Counted from the stretch's first letter, positions 36,525 to 45,567 are shown. The stretch is DNA of 64,000 nucleotides from Comamonadaceae bacterium (GCA_947371915.1 CANBRM010000001.1:39236-103235), one strand, 5' to 3'. The notes: generated from the letters alone by a model not told the origin. Translations and numbers: made by a program.

Positions 36525-36609
36525 TTGTGAAATATAGACGTGTGAAATGGATTGGACGGTTAGGCGTTTGGCGCAAGGCCGTGGTCGCCATGCAAGGACT
36601 TCACCCGAT

Positions 36610-36798
36610 GGCTTTGACCAACGCCTGCAAAGCCAGCCTTGGATCGCGGGCGAGCGCTTCACGATTGCCGACATCACCGCGTTTTGTGCGTTGGAGTTTG
36701 CGCGTGGCCTGATGAAGTTTGTGCCCGGCGACGAGGGCATGAGCGCCTTGCAGGCTTGGCGCGACCGCATGAACGATCGGCCAAGCGCCAAAGTTTGA
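36610..36798 (+). pseudogene. 3'-terminal fragment of a glutathione S-transferase gene
   Basis: Encodes [17 protein letters not shown] through to NDRPSAKV and stop, the last 62 residues of the GST at 32805-33425. The DNA differs at about 17 of 189 positions without indels; across the last 177 nt the 13 differences are all synonymous except one codon (CAT to AGC). An in-frame ATG at 36547 could give an 83-aa product, but the N-terminal thioredoxin domain is gone and no ribosome site is visible. Confidence 0.85.
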
Positions 36799-36812
36799 TC
36801 GGCAGAAAAAGA

Positions 36813-38435
36813 TCAGCTGAACACGCCGCCGTAGTCTTTGCGCAGGTCGTTTTTCTGAACCTTGCCGGTGCCGCCCACAGGCAGAGATTCGAGGAACACC
36901 ACATCGTCCGGCACCCACCACTTGGCGACCTTGGTGGTGAGGAAGTCGAGGATCTCTTGCTTCTCCAGCGCCTGGCCGGGCTTGCGCACGATGAACAGCA
37001 GCGGGCGCTCATCCCACTTGGGGTGCTTGACGCCAATGACAGCCGCCATAGCCACAGCGGGGTGACCCACGGCAGCGTTTTCCAGGTCGATCGAGCTGAT
37101 CCATTCGCCACCGGTTTTGATCACGTCCTTGGTGCGGTCGCGGATTTGCATGGTGCCGTGTGCGTCGATGGTGGCAATGTCACCGGTGGGGAACCAGCCG
37201 TCCACCAGCGCAGTTTTCTCGGCCTTGAAATAACGCTCTACGATCCACTGACCGCGCACCATCAGCTCGCCTTGTGAGGTGCCGTCGCGTGGCAAGGTGA
37301 CGCCGTTTTCATCCACGATTTTGATCTCGATGCCCGAGACGGTTTTGCCTTGTTTGGCCACGATGGCGTGCTGCTCGGCGGCGGGCTTGAGGCGATCGGC
37401 ACGGCTCAGGTTGCTCATGGTGGCGACAGCCGTGGTCTCGGTCATGCCCCAGCCGTGGCGCACTTCCACGCCGTAGGTGTCCATGAACTTGGCGATCAGC
37501 GCCATCGGCATGGCCGAGCCGCCCACGCAGGTGCGCTTCATGTGGGCAAAGCGCAAGTTGTTTTGCTCGACGTGCTGGATCAAGCCCATCCAGATGGTGG
37601 GCACGCCCGCGCTGATGGTGACTTGCTCGCTGTCCATCAATTCGAACAGGCTGGCGCCGTCGAGCTTGGGGCCGGGCAAGACCAGTTTGGTGCCCGCCAC
37701 CAACGCGGCATAGGGGATGCACCAGGCGTTGATGTGGAACATGGGCACCACGGGCAGAACAGTCTCTTGCGTGGAGAAGCCCAGCACATCGGGCAGGCAG
37801 GCGGTGGTGGCGTCCAGCACGATGGCGCGGTGTGTGTACAGCACGCCCTTGGGGTTGCCGGTGGTGCCCGAGGTGTAGCAAAGTGCAGCGCCGGTTTGAT
37901 CGTCCAACTCGGGCCAAGCGAAGGTGTCGCTTTGGCCGGTGATCAGACCTTCGTAATTCATCACGTTGGCCACGCCTTCGATGGCGGGCGTGTTGGCTGC
38001 ATCGGCCAAGCAGACCCAGGCACGTACCTTGGGGCAATGCGCTGCAATGCCTTTGACCAACGGCGCAAAGGTGGCGTCAAACAAGACCACTTCGTCTTCG
38101 GCGTGGTTGATCACATAAATTAGTTGCTGGGGGTGCAGGCGCGGGTTGCAGGTGTGCATGACCATGCCGCTGCCCGAGACGGCGTAATACGCCTCTAAGT
38201 GGCGGTGGTTGTTCCAGGCGATGGAGCCGACCGCGCTGCCAAGCTTCAAGCCCATTTGGGCCAAGGCGTTGGCCAATTGGCGGGCACGTTGGGCGGTCTC
38301 GGCATAGGTGGTGCGGTGCAGCGGGCCATGCGTTTCACGCGAGACGATTTCTTGGTCGCCAAACTGCGCAGCGCCGTGTTCGAGGATGCCCGAAATGAGC
38401 AGAGGGCGGGTCATCATGAGGCCGGTTTGAGGCAT
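36813..38435 (-). CDS. Acyl-CoA ligase, AlkK/DmdB-like
   Basis: AMP-forming ligase activating a fatty or short/medium-chain acid with CoA, 540 aa. The AMP-binding P-loop is [16 protein letters not shown] (about residue 185), then [21 protein letters not shown] and [15 protein letters not shown], ending with the catalytic Lys in [14 protein letters not shown]. Last gene of the oxidation operon, 37 nt after the GMC dehydrogenase, with GGAGA before the ATG. In this setting it would take the acid produced by stepwise oxidation into beta-oxidation. AlkK of alkane operons is the best functional parallel. Confidence 0.9.
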   Translation of the reverse strand: MPQTGLMMTRPLLISGILEHGAAQFGDQEIVSRETHGPLHRTTYAETAQRARQLANALAQMGLKLGSAVGSIAWNNHRHLEAYYAVSGSGMVMHTCNPRLHPQQLIYVINHAEDEVVLFDATFAPLVKGIAAHCPKVRAWVCLADAANTPAIEGVANVMNYEGLITGQSDTFAWPELDDQTGAALCYTSGTTGNPKGVLYTHRAIVLDATTACLPDVLGFSTQETVLPVVPMFHINAWCIPYAALVAGTKLVLPGPKLDGASLFELMDSEQVTISAGVPTIWMGLIQHVEQNNLRFAHMKRTCVGGSAMPMALIAKFMDTYGVEVRHGWGMTETTAVATMSNLSRADRLKPAAEQHAIVAKQGKTVSGIEIKIVDENGVTLPRDGTSQGELMVRGQWIVERYFKAEKTALVDGWFPTGDIATIDAHGTMQIRDRTKDVIKTGGEWISSIDLENAAVGHPAVAMAAVIGVKHPKWDERPLLFIVRKPGQALEKQEILDFLTTKVAKWWVPDDVVFLESLPVGGTGKVQKNDLRKDYGGVFS

Positions 38436-38471
38436 GGTTAGGTCTCCAGTTTTTTATGGTGTGGTTGCATC

Positions 38472-40058
38472 TTAAGTTTGACGCACCATGTCCACGGCCT
38501 TTTCAGCCATCGCGATGACCGTGGCATTGGTGTTGGCACCGATCAACGTCGGCATGGCTGATGCGTCCACCACGCGAATGCCATCGAGACCGCGCACCTT
38601 CAGCTGCGGGTCCAACACGGCCATGGCGTCGGTGCCCATTTTGCAGGTGCCCACGGGGTGGTACACCGTGTCCGAGCGGTCACGCAAGACTTGTCGAATG
38701 TCGTCGTCTGTTTTGACATGCGGGGTGAAGACGTTTTTGTGTCGGATGTTGGCTAAGGCTGGGGCATCCATCAATTTTTGGGTCAGCTTGTAGCCTTTGA
38801 CCAGCGTTTCCAAATCGTCGTTGTGCGCCAAAAAGGCCGGGTCGATGAGGGGTGCGCTTCGCGCGTCGGCGTTGGCCAACGTGACTTGCCCTCGGCTCTT
38901 GGGGCGCAGCAGGCACACATGGCACGAGTAGCCGTGGGCTGTGCGCAGTTTGCGCGCGTGGTCTTCCACCAAGGCCATCACAAAGTGCAATTGCACATCG
39001 GGCGCTTCCAGCGCCGCGTCGGTCTTCAGAAATCCACCCGCTTCGGCGTAGTTGGTGCCGATGAAGCCTTGCCGCGTACGGATGTATTTCAGGGCCTCTT
39101 TCGCTAAGTGAGCCGTGCCGCCCAGCGAGATGCCCATTAAATCCAAGCTTTTGGCGGCATAGCCAAAAATGAAATCGGGGTGGTCTTGCAGGTTCTGGCC
39201 CACGCCGGGCAAGTCGTGCAGCACGTCGATGCCGTGCTGACGCAAATGCGCGCCTGGCCCCACGCCCGAGACCATCAGCAACTGTGGCGACTGGAAAGCG
39301 CCGGCGCACAAGATCACCTCACGGCGCGCGCGAATCACGCGCTGGTTGCCCGATTGGATGCACTCCACGCCCACTGCGCGTCGGCCTTCAAACAAGATGC
39401 GTGTCACTTGAACACCCGTTTCCACGTGCAGGTTCTGGCGCTGTCCCATGTGCGGGTGCAGATAGCCTCGCGCTGCGCTCCAACGCTCGCCGTTGCGCTG
39501 GGTGACTTGGTAGATGCCCAATCCTTCTTGCGTGGCCCCATTGAAGTCGTCGTTGATCGGAAAGCCCGCTTCGCGCGCCGCGTTCAGGTAGACCTGTTGA
39601 AACGGGTTGTGCGTTTGCAGGTCCGACACATGCAAGGGGCCCTCGTTGCCGTGAAATTCGTTGTGAATGCGCCCGTTGTTTTCGCTGCGTTTGAAGTAGG
39701 GCAACAGCTCGTCGTAGGACCAGCCTGCATTGCCCAATGCCGCCCAGTGGTCGTAATCGCTGCGGGGCCCGCGGGTATAGATCATGGCGTTGATGGCAGA
39801 CGATCCGCCCAGGCCTTTGCCGCGAGGTTGGTAACCCTTGCGGCCATTGAGGCCCGCTTGGGGCACGGTTTCGAACGCGTAGTTGTTGATCGGCGTGGGC
39901 AACATGGCCACCGCCGCTGCGGGGGTCTTGACCAGCCAGCTGTCACCAGTGCCGCCTGCTTCCAAAAGCATGATCTGCACGTTGGCGTCTTCGCTCAGGC
40001 GGCCCGCCATCACGCTGCCCGCTGAGCCGCCGCCGATCACGATGTAATCCATGTCCAT
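38472..40058 (-). CDS. GMC-family FAD alcohol dehydrogenase (AlkJ/BetA-like)
   Basis: 528 aa flavoprotein oxidoreductase. The FAD-binding N-terminus is DYIVIGGGSAGSVMAGRLSED, the GMC signature GLGGSSAINAMIYTRG follows at about residue 80, and the C-terminal active-site His lies in YHPVGTCKMG. AlkJ enzymes oxidise membrane-derived aliphatic alcohols to aldehydes and pass electrons to quinone. GGGAGA precedes the start. Fourth gene of the operon. Confidence 0.9.
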   Translation of the reverse strand: MDMDYIVIGGGSAGSVMAGRLSEDANVQIMLLEAGGTGDSWLVKTPAAAVAMLPTPINNYAFETVPQAGLNGRKGYQPRGKGLGGSSAINAMIYTRGPRSDYDHWAALGNAGWSYDELLPYFKRSENNGRIHNEFHGNEGPLHVSDLQTHNPFQQVYLNAAREAGFPINDDFNGATQEGLGIYQVTQRNGERWSAARGYLHPHMGQRQNLHVETGVQVTRILFEGRRAVGVECIQSGNQRVIRARREVILCAGAFQSPQLLMVSGVGPGAHLRQHGIDVLHDLPGVGQNLQDHPDFIFGYAAKSLDLMGISLGGTAHLAKEALKYIRTRQGFIGTNYAEAGGFLKTDAALEAPDVQLHFVMALVEDHARKLRTAHGYSCHVCLLRPKSRGQVTLANADARSAPLIDPAFLAHNDDLETLVKGYKLTQKLMDAPALANIRHKNVFTPHVKTDDDIRQVLRDRSDTVYHPVGTCKMGTDAMAVLDPQLKVRGLDGIRVVDASAMPTLIGANTNATVIAMAEKAVDMVRQT

Positions 40059-40110
40059 GCTTGTCTCCCATTGTTTGAGCCATGCTACAGATCGACATGG
40101 CTATTTCTTG

Positions 40111-41691
40111 TCACTTGGGCAGCATGGCCCAGAGTTTGGATTTGTCCACAGGGCACCCCAGCGCTTCAAAGCGGTCTCTCGCCTTGAGGTTGAGCACATA
40201 GGGCAGGTATTCGCCCATAGCCTCTTTTTCGGTGCCGGGTTGGGTCACGGCGAACCAGCTGTGTTTGAAGTCCGCATGCACCTGGGTGTGGCGGTTGATG
40301 AGCGATGCAAATTGTGGTGAGCCGCTGACCATGCCGTCGCCGTTGCCGATGTCGATCCACGCCACACCGCATTGGGCATTGGCATTGCTGGGGCGGTCTT
40401 CCTGGCGCGAAATCACCAAGGCATAGCGTCCCGTGTCGTCCGCGCTGGCCGCCAGTTGTTCGTCGTAGATGCAGTCGGGGGTGCTGGCAGCGGTCAAGGA
40501 GCCTCCTGTGCAGACCGAGGCATAACGCATGTCGTAGTCTGCAGGGTTGTCTTTTTCGCCATGCCAGTTTTTAGGGGTGCGCGGCAGCTTGGCCGTCATG
40601 ACATAGACCTGACCGTAATTTCGGCTCAGGTAGGTGTAGCCATAACGCGTGACCTTGTTGCTCCACCAGCCGCCCACTTGTTCGGGTGTTTTGGCCGTGA
40701 GCATGGGGAAGAACAAATCGGTCACCACCTGCTTGCGGTTAAAGAAGGCTTGCAACGGGCGCGCCTCCACATCCTTGGCGCCCACATTGGCCGTGTCCAC
40801 CCAAGGCAGATGGGTCAGTAAGACCCAGGCGCGGCCATCGACCGAGCTGGGCAATTGCTTGCCACGCATCGGCGTGTTGCTGGCTTCGCAGGCGGCATCA
40901 CCCTCCAGGCGTTGGCCATCGGCTTTGATCATGGCTACGGCGGGCAGGGCCACGCTGCCCAGGTAATCGGCGCTGTGGTCGGGCACGTAGTTGCGCATCC
41001 ACATGAACACTTCTGCGCCTGCATCCGCGTTGGTGTAAAGCGTGTTGGCCGGGCGTGGTGAGACCGGCTTGCCGTTCACGATGGTGAAGGTGTAGCGGCG
41101 GTTCTTGGCATCGCGAGGCACACCGGGCTTGAATGGATTGACCGAGCCTGCATCGGGCGTGATCTCCACGTCATTGAGTGCATCCTGCGGCTCGCCACGG
41201 GGGTTGTAAGTGTTGAAGTTCCAATGCCGCATGTGCGGGAATTCGCCCTGCACGACCAGTTTGGCGCCCTCTGGCAATTTGAATGCCGTAGGAATGTAAG
41301 TGGTGGCGGTGTCAGGGAACTGGTTTTCCAATGAAAAGGAGTTGGCGTCGTTGGTGAAGACGCCGTTTCGTGCGCGGGGACCAGGCCAAAAACATGAGCG
41401 CAGGCTCAAGTTGTGTTTCTGGTTGGCCGCGGTGTGGATGTCCATCGGCTTTTCAGGCGGCATCGGCGGCACGATGCGGCCACGACCTGCGCTGTCGACC
41501 ACATAGCCCACATCGTTGGGCTTGGGGGTGCCGTCGGCAGCGCCTTGGCCCATTTCATATTGCTTGTAAGTGGGGCGGTTGATGCTCGGGTCGTCTTTGG
41601 CCAGACGTGATGTGGCCCACAGCACTGCTGCGGCCACGAGTGCGATCAGGGTGATCAGCACAGCAGCGACGATTTTGAGAAATTTTTTCAT
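40111..41691 (-). CDS. Unknown membrane-anchored periplasmic protein of the oxidation operon
   Basis: 526 aa with one N-terminal membrane helix (KFLKIVAAVLITLIALVAAA) and a long globular part likely outside the cytoplasm. I do not recognise the family with confidence. Features: MRHWNFNTYNPRGEP, DAGAEVFMWMRNYVPDH, WSNKVTRYGYTYLSRNYGQVYVMTAKLPR, NAQCGVAWIDIGNG. Several Trp/Tyr-rich strands suggest a beta-rich ligand-binding fold. AAGGAGA is seven bases before the ATG. It sits between rubredoxin and the alcohol dehydrogenase, so a role in substrate handling or electron transfer is the simplest guess. Confidence 0.75.
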   Translation of the reverse strand: MKKFLKIVAAVLITLIALVAAAVLWATSRLAKDDPSINRPTYKQYEMGQGAADGTPKPNDVGYVVDSAGRGRIVPPMPPEKPMDIHTAANQKHNLSLRSCFWPGPRARNGVFTNDANSFSLENQFPDTATTYIPTAFKLPEGAKLVVQGEFPHMRHWNFNTYNPRGEPQDALNDVEITPDAGSVNPFKPGVPRDAKNRRYTFTIVNGKPVSPRPANTLYTNADAGAEVFMWMRNYVPDHSADYLGSVALPAVAMIKADGQRLEGDAACEASNTPMRGKQLPSSVDGRAWVLLTHLPWVDTANVGAKDVEARPLQAFFNRKQVVTDLFFPMLTAKTPEQVGGWWSNKVTRYGYTYLSRNYGQVYVMTAKLPRTPKNWHGEKDNPADYDMRYASVCTGGSLTAASTPDCIYDEQLAASADDTGRYALVISRQEDRPSNANAQCGVAWIDIGNGDGMVSGSPQFASLINRHTQVHADFKHSWFAVTQPGTEKEAMGEYLPYVLNLKARDRFEALGCPVDKSKLWAMLPK

Positions 41692-41730
41692 GCACTTGTC
41701 TCCTTGTTTTTCTGAGGCATCAGACTTGTA

Positions 41731-41895
41731 TCAGTCTTCGATCAGGTGGTAGTCCGACTTCATGGCGCCGCACTCCAAGCAGCACCAGTCTTCAGGCAAG
41801 TCCTCAAACGGGGTGCCCGGCGGGATGCCCGTGTCCGGGTCGCCTTCGGCTTCGTCGTACACATGGGCGCAATACGCGCAGCGGTATTTCTTCAT
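41731..41895 (-). CDS. Rubredoxin
   Basis: 54-aa one-iron electron carrier, short enough to be missed by ORF scans. The translation starts [20 protein letters not shown] and has two Cys pairs: C6-x2-C9 and, near the C-terminus, the CLEC pair in [12 protein letters not shown]. Length and spacing match small rubredoxins such as AlkG1-type domains. AAAGG lies a few bases upstream of the ATG. It follows the di-iron membrane oxygenase by 23 nt, which is the classic pairing for electron supply; a rubredoxin reductase is not in the window. Confidence 0.92.
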   Translation of the reverse strand: MKKYRCAYCAHVYDEAEGDPDTGIPPGTPFEDLPEDWCCLECGAMKSDYHLIED

Positions 41896-41918
41896 GTCAG
41901 CCTTTCAGTGCAATGGGG

Positions 41919-42869
41919 TCAGTGCGATCCGATGGTGGTGGTGCCACCGGGGTGGAAGGTGGGGATGAGCGCAAAACCGTGTTGGATGCGCAAATCGCGG
42001 GCGCGCAGTTCGGGCTCCATCAACTGCCAGACTTTGCGGTGGTTGTAGGACGGGGTGGTCGGCCACAGGTGGTGGATCAGGTGGTAGTTGTGCCACTGCA
42101 TCAGCGTGTCCATCAAGGGCTCATGGCCCATGCGCAAGGTGGTGCCGGCGGTCAGGTTGTTCTGGGTCGATGCGGCGGTGGTGATGTGCTGCAATTCACC
42201 ATGTTCATCGCCGTCCAAGTGCGGCAGCCACAAGAAGACAAAGCCTATCAAGGCGGTCGTGATGCGGGCTGGTACAAGCCACAGCATCACCACTTCCCAG
42301 CCGTAGCCGAAATAGACCAAGGCGGCCACCCCCGCGACGGTCATGGCAGCCAGCGGCAGGGTGTCTTTGAGGGTCTTCACGCCCCGTGGGTCGCCTGATC
42401 GCCAGTTGTAGACCGCATAAGACAGGTCGAAGGTCATCCAGCGAAAAACGATGTTCCACCAGGGGCCGTGCGCGTAGTGGTCGGGGTCTTTGGCTTCGTT
42501 GGTGAAGCGGTGGTGAATCATGTGCGAGTAGCGGAAGGTGCTCAGAGACACCTGAGGCGCAATCATCAAGAGGGCGATGCGGCCCATCCAGTCGTTGATC
42601 TGCACATTCGATGACGCACTGCGGTGCGTGGCGTCATGGGCCACGTGAAAGATCGGGTACATGAACAGCACATTGAGCATGGCCGCTGCCCAAAGGGGCA
42701 CATGCCCTTGCAGTGCCAAGGTGTCGGTGCCCACAATGCCCACCACGATGAACACCAAGATCGCCAAGGTGGGCCAGGCAATCACGGGTGGGTTCGTTAG
42801 CCGATAAAGCTCAGCTTTTTTCTCTGCCGAGACCGGGATCGGATTTTTCGAAGAAGCATTCGATGACAT
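41919..42869 (-). CDS. Membrane di-iron fatty acid desaturase/hydroxylase
   Basis: 316 aa, about four to six membrane helices. Histidine boxes: HDATH (in FHVAHDATHRS), HMIHH (in YSHMIHHRFTNEAKDPDHYAHG) and HLIHH (in WHNYHLIHHLWP). These are the desaturase-superfamily (PF00487-like) spacings; the longer AlkB-type HExxH/EHxxGHH motifs of alkane monooxygenase are absent. First gene of the operon with rubredoxin, GMC dehydrogenase and acyl-CoA ligase, so it probably hydroxylates an aliphatic or terpenoid substrate rather than desaturating membrane lipids. That role is inferred. Confidence 0.88.
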   Translation of the reverse strand: MSSNASSKNPIPVSAEKKAELYRLTNPPVIAWPTLAILVFIVVGIVGTDTLALQGHVPLWAAAMLNVLFMYPIFHVAHDATHRSASSNVQINDWMGRIALLMIAPQVSLSTFRYSHMIHHRFTNEAKDPDHYAHGPWWNIVFRWMTFDLSYAVYNWRSGDPRGVKTLKDTLPLAAMTVAGVAALVYFGYGWEVVMLWLVPARITTALIGFVFLWLPHLDGDEHGELQHITTAASTQNNLTAGTTLRMGHEPLMDTLMQWHNYHLIHHLWPTTPSYNHRKVWQLMEPELRARDLRIQHGFALIPTFHPGGTTTIGSH

Positions 42870-42965
42870 GGCGTTGTCTCTCTGGTTGGCTTAGCGGTGC
42901 ATGCCACCAAGCGTTTGTGTGTTCTGCCATTGTCTGGAGCGGTCGCTTTTCGGACAGCTCAGCAA

Positions 42966-42993
42966 GTGACAACATTTCCTCATTAGGTGACAA
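42966..42993. promoter_or_regulatory. Putative AraC-type operator (direct repeat)
   Basis: GTGACAA at 42966-42972 and again at 42987-42993, 21 bp apart start to start, in the gap between the divergent di-iron enzyme and AraC genes. Two direct half-sites on one helix face are the usual target of AraC-family dimers. The site ends 9 nt before the regulator's ATG. Confidence 0.6.
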
Positions 42994-43002
42994 TTCGTTC
43001 TC

Positions 43003-43983
43003 ATGATCGAACCCTCTCCTCCGGTGTCTTGGCGCGAAGGCGTCATCCACCCGGCCTATGTGCGCATCGCCATTGCACTGGCAGAGCGCATGGGCTTGGC
43101 TGTCGCTTTGCACCTGCCCGAAGGTGCACGCATGGTGTCTGTGCTGGATGTGCTGCCCTTGCTTGACGCCCTTGGAGTGGCTCATCAACCTTACTTGGGC
43201 ATCGAATTAGGCAGTCTGATTCCGGCATCGGCTCACGGGGCCATGGGCTATGCGGTGGTGTCCAGTTCCACGGTGGGCGAGGCCATGCACACGCTGGCGC
43301 GTTACGCCTCGATGCGCAACCGTTTTTTCAAGTACCGCTGTGAAAGCGATGAAGGCGAAATTCGCTTGGTGCTGGAGCCGCGCATGCCTCTGGGACCTCT
43401 GCGCACGTTTTGCGAAATCGGCACGGCCGTCTCGTTATTCAAGATGATCCAAGGGGTGGCCGGCGACGAAGCCTCCGCACATATGCACTTTGACGCGAAT
43501 TGGAACGGCGAAGTGCCTTTGCGTGTGCCCATGCAAATGCACTATGCACAAGCACAGACCGCCTTGCGTGTGCCGCAGACTGTCGCCCGCAAGGTCACCC
43601 CTACAGCAGACGCCAAGCTTTACGCCAGTGCTTGCCGAAGTTGCGAAGAAGAGTTGGCCGCCATCGATGGCCACCTGGTCTCGCGTCTGCGCGCCATGAT
43701 GCCCAGCGAGCAGCAAGAGTGGCCTAGCCTCAAGGAGGCCGCCGCGCGATTGGCCATGTCACCACGCACGGTGATTCGCCGATTGGTCGCTGAGGGCGTG
43801 ACATACCAAGCGTTGCTGGATGAGGCCAAAAGCGAGATGGCTTGCTGGTTACTTCAAAACACCAAGCTGCCCATGGGCGTCATTGCAGAACGGCTGGGCT
43901 TTGTGGATGACACCAACTTCAGCCGCAGTTTCCGGCGCTGGCGCGGCAGCACGCCGCTCGAATACCGTAAATCCGGTCAGTGA
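43003..43983 (+). CDS. AraC-family transcriptional regulator
   Basis: 326 aa. The N-terminal 200 residues look like the arabinose-binding-type ligand domain of OruR/ArgR-like AraC regulators; the C-terminal HTH_18 domain has EAAARLAMSPRTVIRRLVAEG and IAERLGFVDDTNFSRSFRRW. Divergent from the rubredoxin-linked oxidation operon by 133 bp, it is the obvious activator of that operon, much as AraC-type AlkR controls alkM in Acinetobacter. The binding site is proposed at 42966-42993. Confidence 0.9.
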   Translation: MIEPSPPVSWREGVIHPAYVRIAIALAERMGLAVALHLPEGARMVSVLDVLPLLDALGVAHQPYLGIELGSLIPASAHGAMGYAVVSSSTVGEAMHTLARYASMRNRFFKYRCESDEGEIRLVLEPRMPLGPLRTFCEIGTAVSLFKMIQGVAGDEASAHMHFDANWNGEVPLRVPMQMHYAQAQTALRVPQTVARKVTPTADAKLYASACRSCEEELAAIDGHLVSRLRAMMPSEQQEWPSLKEAAARLAMSPRTVIRRLVAEGVTYQALLDEAKSEMACWLLQNTKLPMGVIAERLGFVDDTNFSRSFRRWRGSTPLEYRKSGQ

Positions 43984-43999
43984 GCTGAAGCGACCGGCT

Positions 44000-45193
44000 T
44001 CAAAGCATGGCTGCATAAACCAAGTCGCGAAACAGGGGTCTGTAGTAGTCACGCTGGTTGGGCGCCTGAATCATCAGCATGGCGTACATGTCGAGCGCGG
44101 GGTCCACAAAAAACGTGGTGCCTGCGATGCCGCCCCAGTAATACAAGCCTACTGAGCCCGGCACCGGCGACACGCCCAAGTGCGTGCGCACCGCAAAGCC
44201 CAAACCAAAGCCATGCCCGGGTGGCAGCAAGGGCCCGTCGGACGGGATGTTGCCCAAGTGGTCGGCCGTCATGTAGTCGACGGTGTGTGGGCCCAGCAGG
44301 CGCACGCCGTTCAGCTCGCCTCGGTTGCGCAGGCACTGCAAAAAGCGCGTGTAGTCCATGGCGGTGGACATCAGGCCACCGCCGCCGCCCTCCATGGCGG
44401 GCACTTGGCGAGGTTCGATCACTTTCATGGGCACGCCGCCGTCTGGGTCGTGTGCGAAGGGTTCGGCAATGCGGTGGTGTTGCTCGGGCGGCACGGCAAA
44501 GCCGGTGTCCACCATGCCCAGCGGGCCAAAAATTTCGGTTTGCAAAAATGCACCCAGGTCTTGTCCGCTGACCACCTCCACCAACCGCCCCAGCACATCG
44601 GTGGCACGGCTATACGCCCACACGCTGCCGGGCTGGAACTGCAGCGGCAGTGCCGCCAGCGTTTGCGAAAACTCGGTGTTGCTTCGCTCGCGTGAGCCGA
44701 TCTTGACTTGGCCGTAGTGCTGTTGCACCGACGACGTGCCCAAAAATTCATACGTCAGCCCCGCCGTGTGACGCAACAGGTCTTGCACGGTGGCTGGGTT
44801 ATGCACCGGTTCCAGTCCATTCGGGGTGGCCACTTGCTGGTTGGCGTAATCGGGCAACCAACGGCTTACGGGGTCGCTGAGCAACAACAGCCCGCGCTCC
44901 ACCAGCATCATCACCGCCACCGACACCACGGGCTTGGTCATGGAGTAGATGCGAAAGATGCTGTCGGGCTGCATGGCCGAACCGCTGGCGGGGTCTTGCT
45001 GGCCCACGGCTTCGAAGAGTGCAATCTTTCCTTGCCGAGCAATCATGGCCACCGCGCCCGGCAAACGCCCACTGGCCACCTCGCGGCGCAACGCGTCCAT
45101 CAGGCGTTGCGTGCGCTCGGGGCACAGGCCCACGTCGGCGGGTTGGGCATGGGGCAGAGGTTGATGGGGTGAGGTGAGTTGGGTGGTGGACAT
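44000..45193 (-). CDS. Serine hydrolase, class C beta-lactamase/EstB family
   Basis: 397 aa from the ATG at 45193, with AAGGAG eight bases upstream. The SxxK motif is S84-M-T-K87 in YSMTKPVV, the Tyr motif is in WAYSRATDVLGRL (YSxA rather than YxN), and a WGG triad lies near the C-terminus (YYWGGIAGT). This combination is usual in EstB-like esterases, so ester or beta-lactone hydrolysis is more likely than resistance. No signal peptide, so cytosolic. Convergent with the AraC gene. Confidence 0.87.
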   Translation of the reverse strand: MSTTQLTSPHQPLPHAQPADVGLCPERTQRLMDALRREVASGRLPGAVAMIARQGKIALFEAVGQQDPASGSAMQPDSIFRIYSMTKPVVSVAVMMLVERGLLLLSDPVSRWLPDYANQQVATPNGLEPVHNPATVQDLLRHTAGLTYEFLGTSSVQQHYGQVKIGSRERSNTEFSQTLAALPLQFQPGSVWAYSRATDVLGRLVEVVSGQDLGAFLQTEIFGPLGMVDTGFAVPPEQHHRIAEPFAHDPDGGVPMKVIEPRQVPAMEGGGGGLMSTAMDYTRFLQCLRNRGELNGVRLLGPHTVDYMTADHLGNIPSDGPLLPPGHGFGLGFAVRTHLGVSPVPGSVGLYYWGGIAGTTFFVDPALDMYAMLMIQAPNQRDYYRPLFRDLVYAAML

Positions 45194-45281
45194 TTGACGC
45201 TCCTTGAGATGGGCGATTTGTAACTCAAGGCCGGACAAATGGGTATCACCTAAAGCAACCCGCGAGGGTGCTGGTTAGAAT

Positions 45282-45305
45282 ACTTGTCCAACATATTGAA
45301 CAAGT
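45282..45305. promoter_or_regulatory. YefM operator palindrome
   Basis: ACTTGTCCAA (45282-45291) and TTGAACAAGT (45296-45305) are inverted with one mismatch around a 4-nt centre, 8 nt before the antitoxin ATG. Fits YefM autorepression. Confidence 0.65.
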
Positions 45306-45312
45306 GTGCGCC

Positions 45313-45567
45313 ATGCGAATCATTAGCTACTCTGAAGCCCGCAACGGTTTGAAGTCTGTTCTTGACGGTGTTGAGGATGATGCCGACATCACCATCATCA
45401 CCCGACGCGACGGCGGTGATGCGGTGGTGATGTCCATGGCCCATTACCAAAGCATGGCCGAAACCTTGTACCTGCTCTCCAACCCAGTCAACGCCGCCCA
45501 CCTCGCAGCGTCCATTGCGGAGCACAAGGCGGGCAAAGCGATGAAACGCGAACTGTTGCCCTCATGA
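45313..45567 (+). CDS. yefM: YefM-family antitoxin
   Basis: 84 aa Phd/YefM fold: MRIISYSEARNGLKSVLDGV, TRRDGGDAVVMSMAHYQSMAETLYLL. N-terminal part binds DNA, the disordered C-terminus wraps the toxin. Start at 45313 chosen because upstream in-frame codons lie in the operator. The toxin gene overlaps by 4 nt (ATGA). Confidence 0.92.
   Translation: MRIISYSEARNGLKSVLDGVEDDADITIITRRDGGDAVVMSMAHYQSMAETLYLLSNPVNAAHLAASIAEHKAGKAMKRELLPS

Noticed and set aside
41919-42869. AlkB-type alkane monooxygenase
   Set aside because: Shorter (316 aa) and lacking the AlkB-type HExxH and EHxxGHH motifs; desaturase-type boxes instead.
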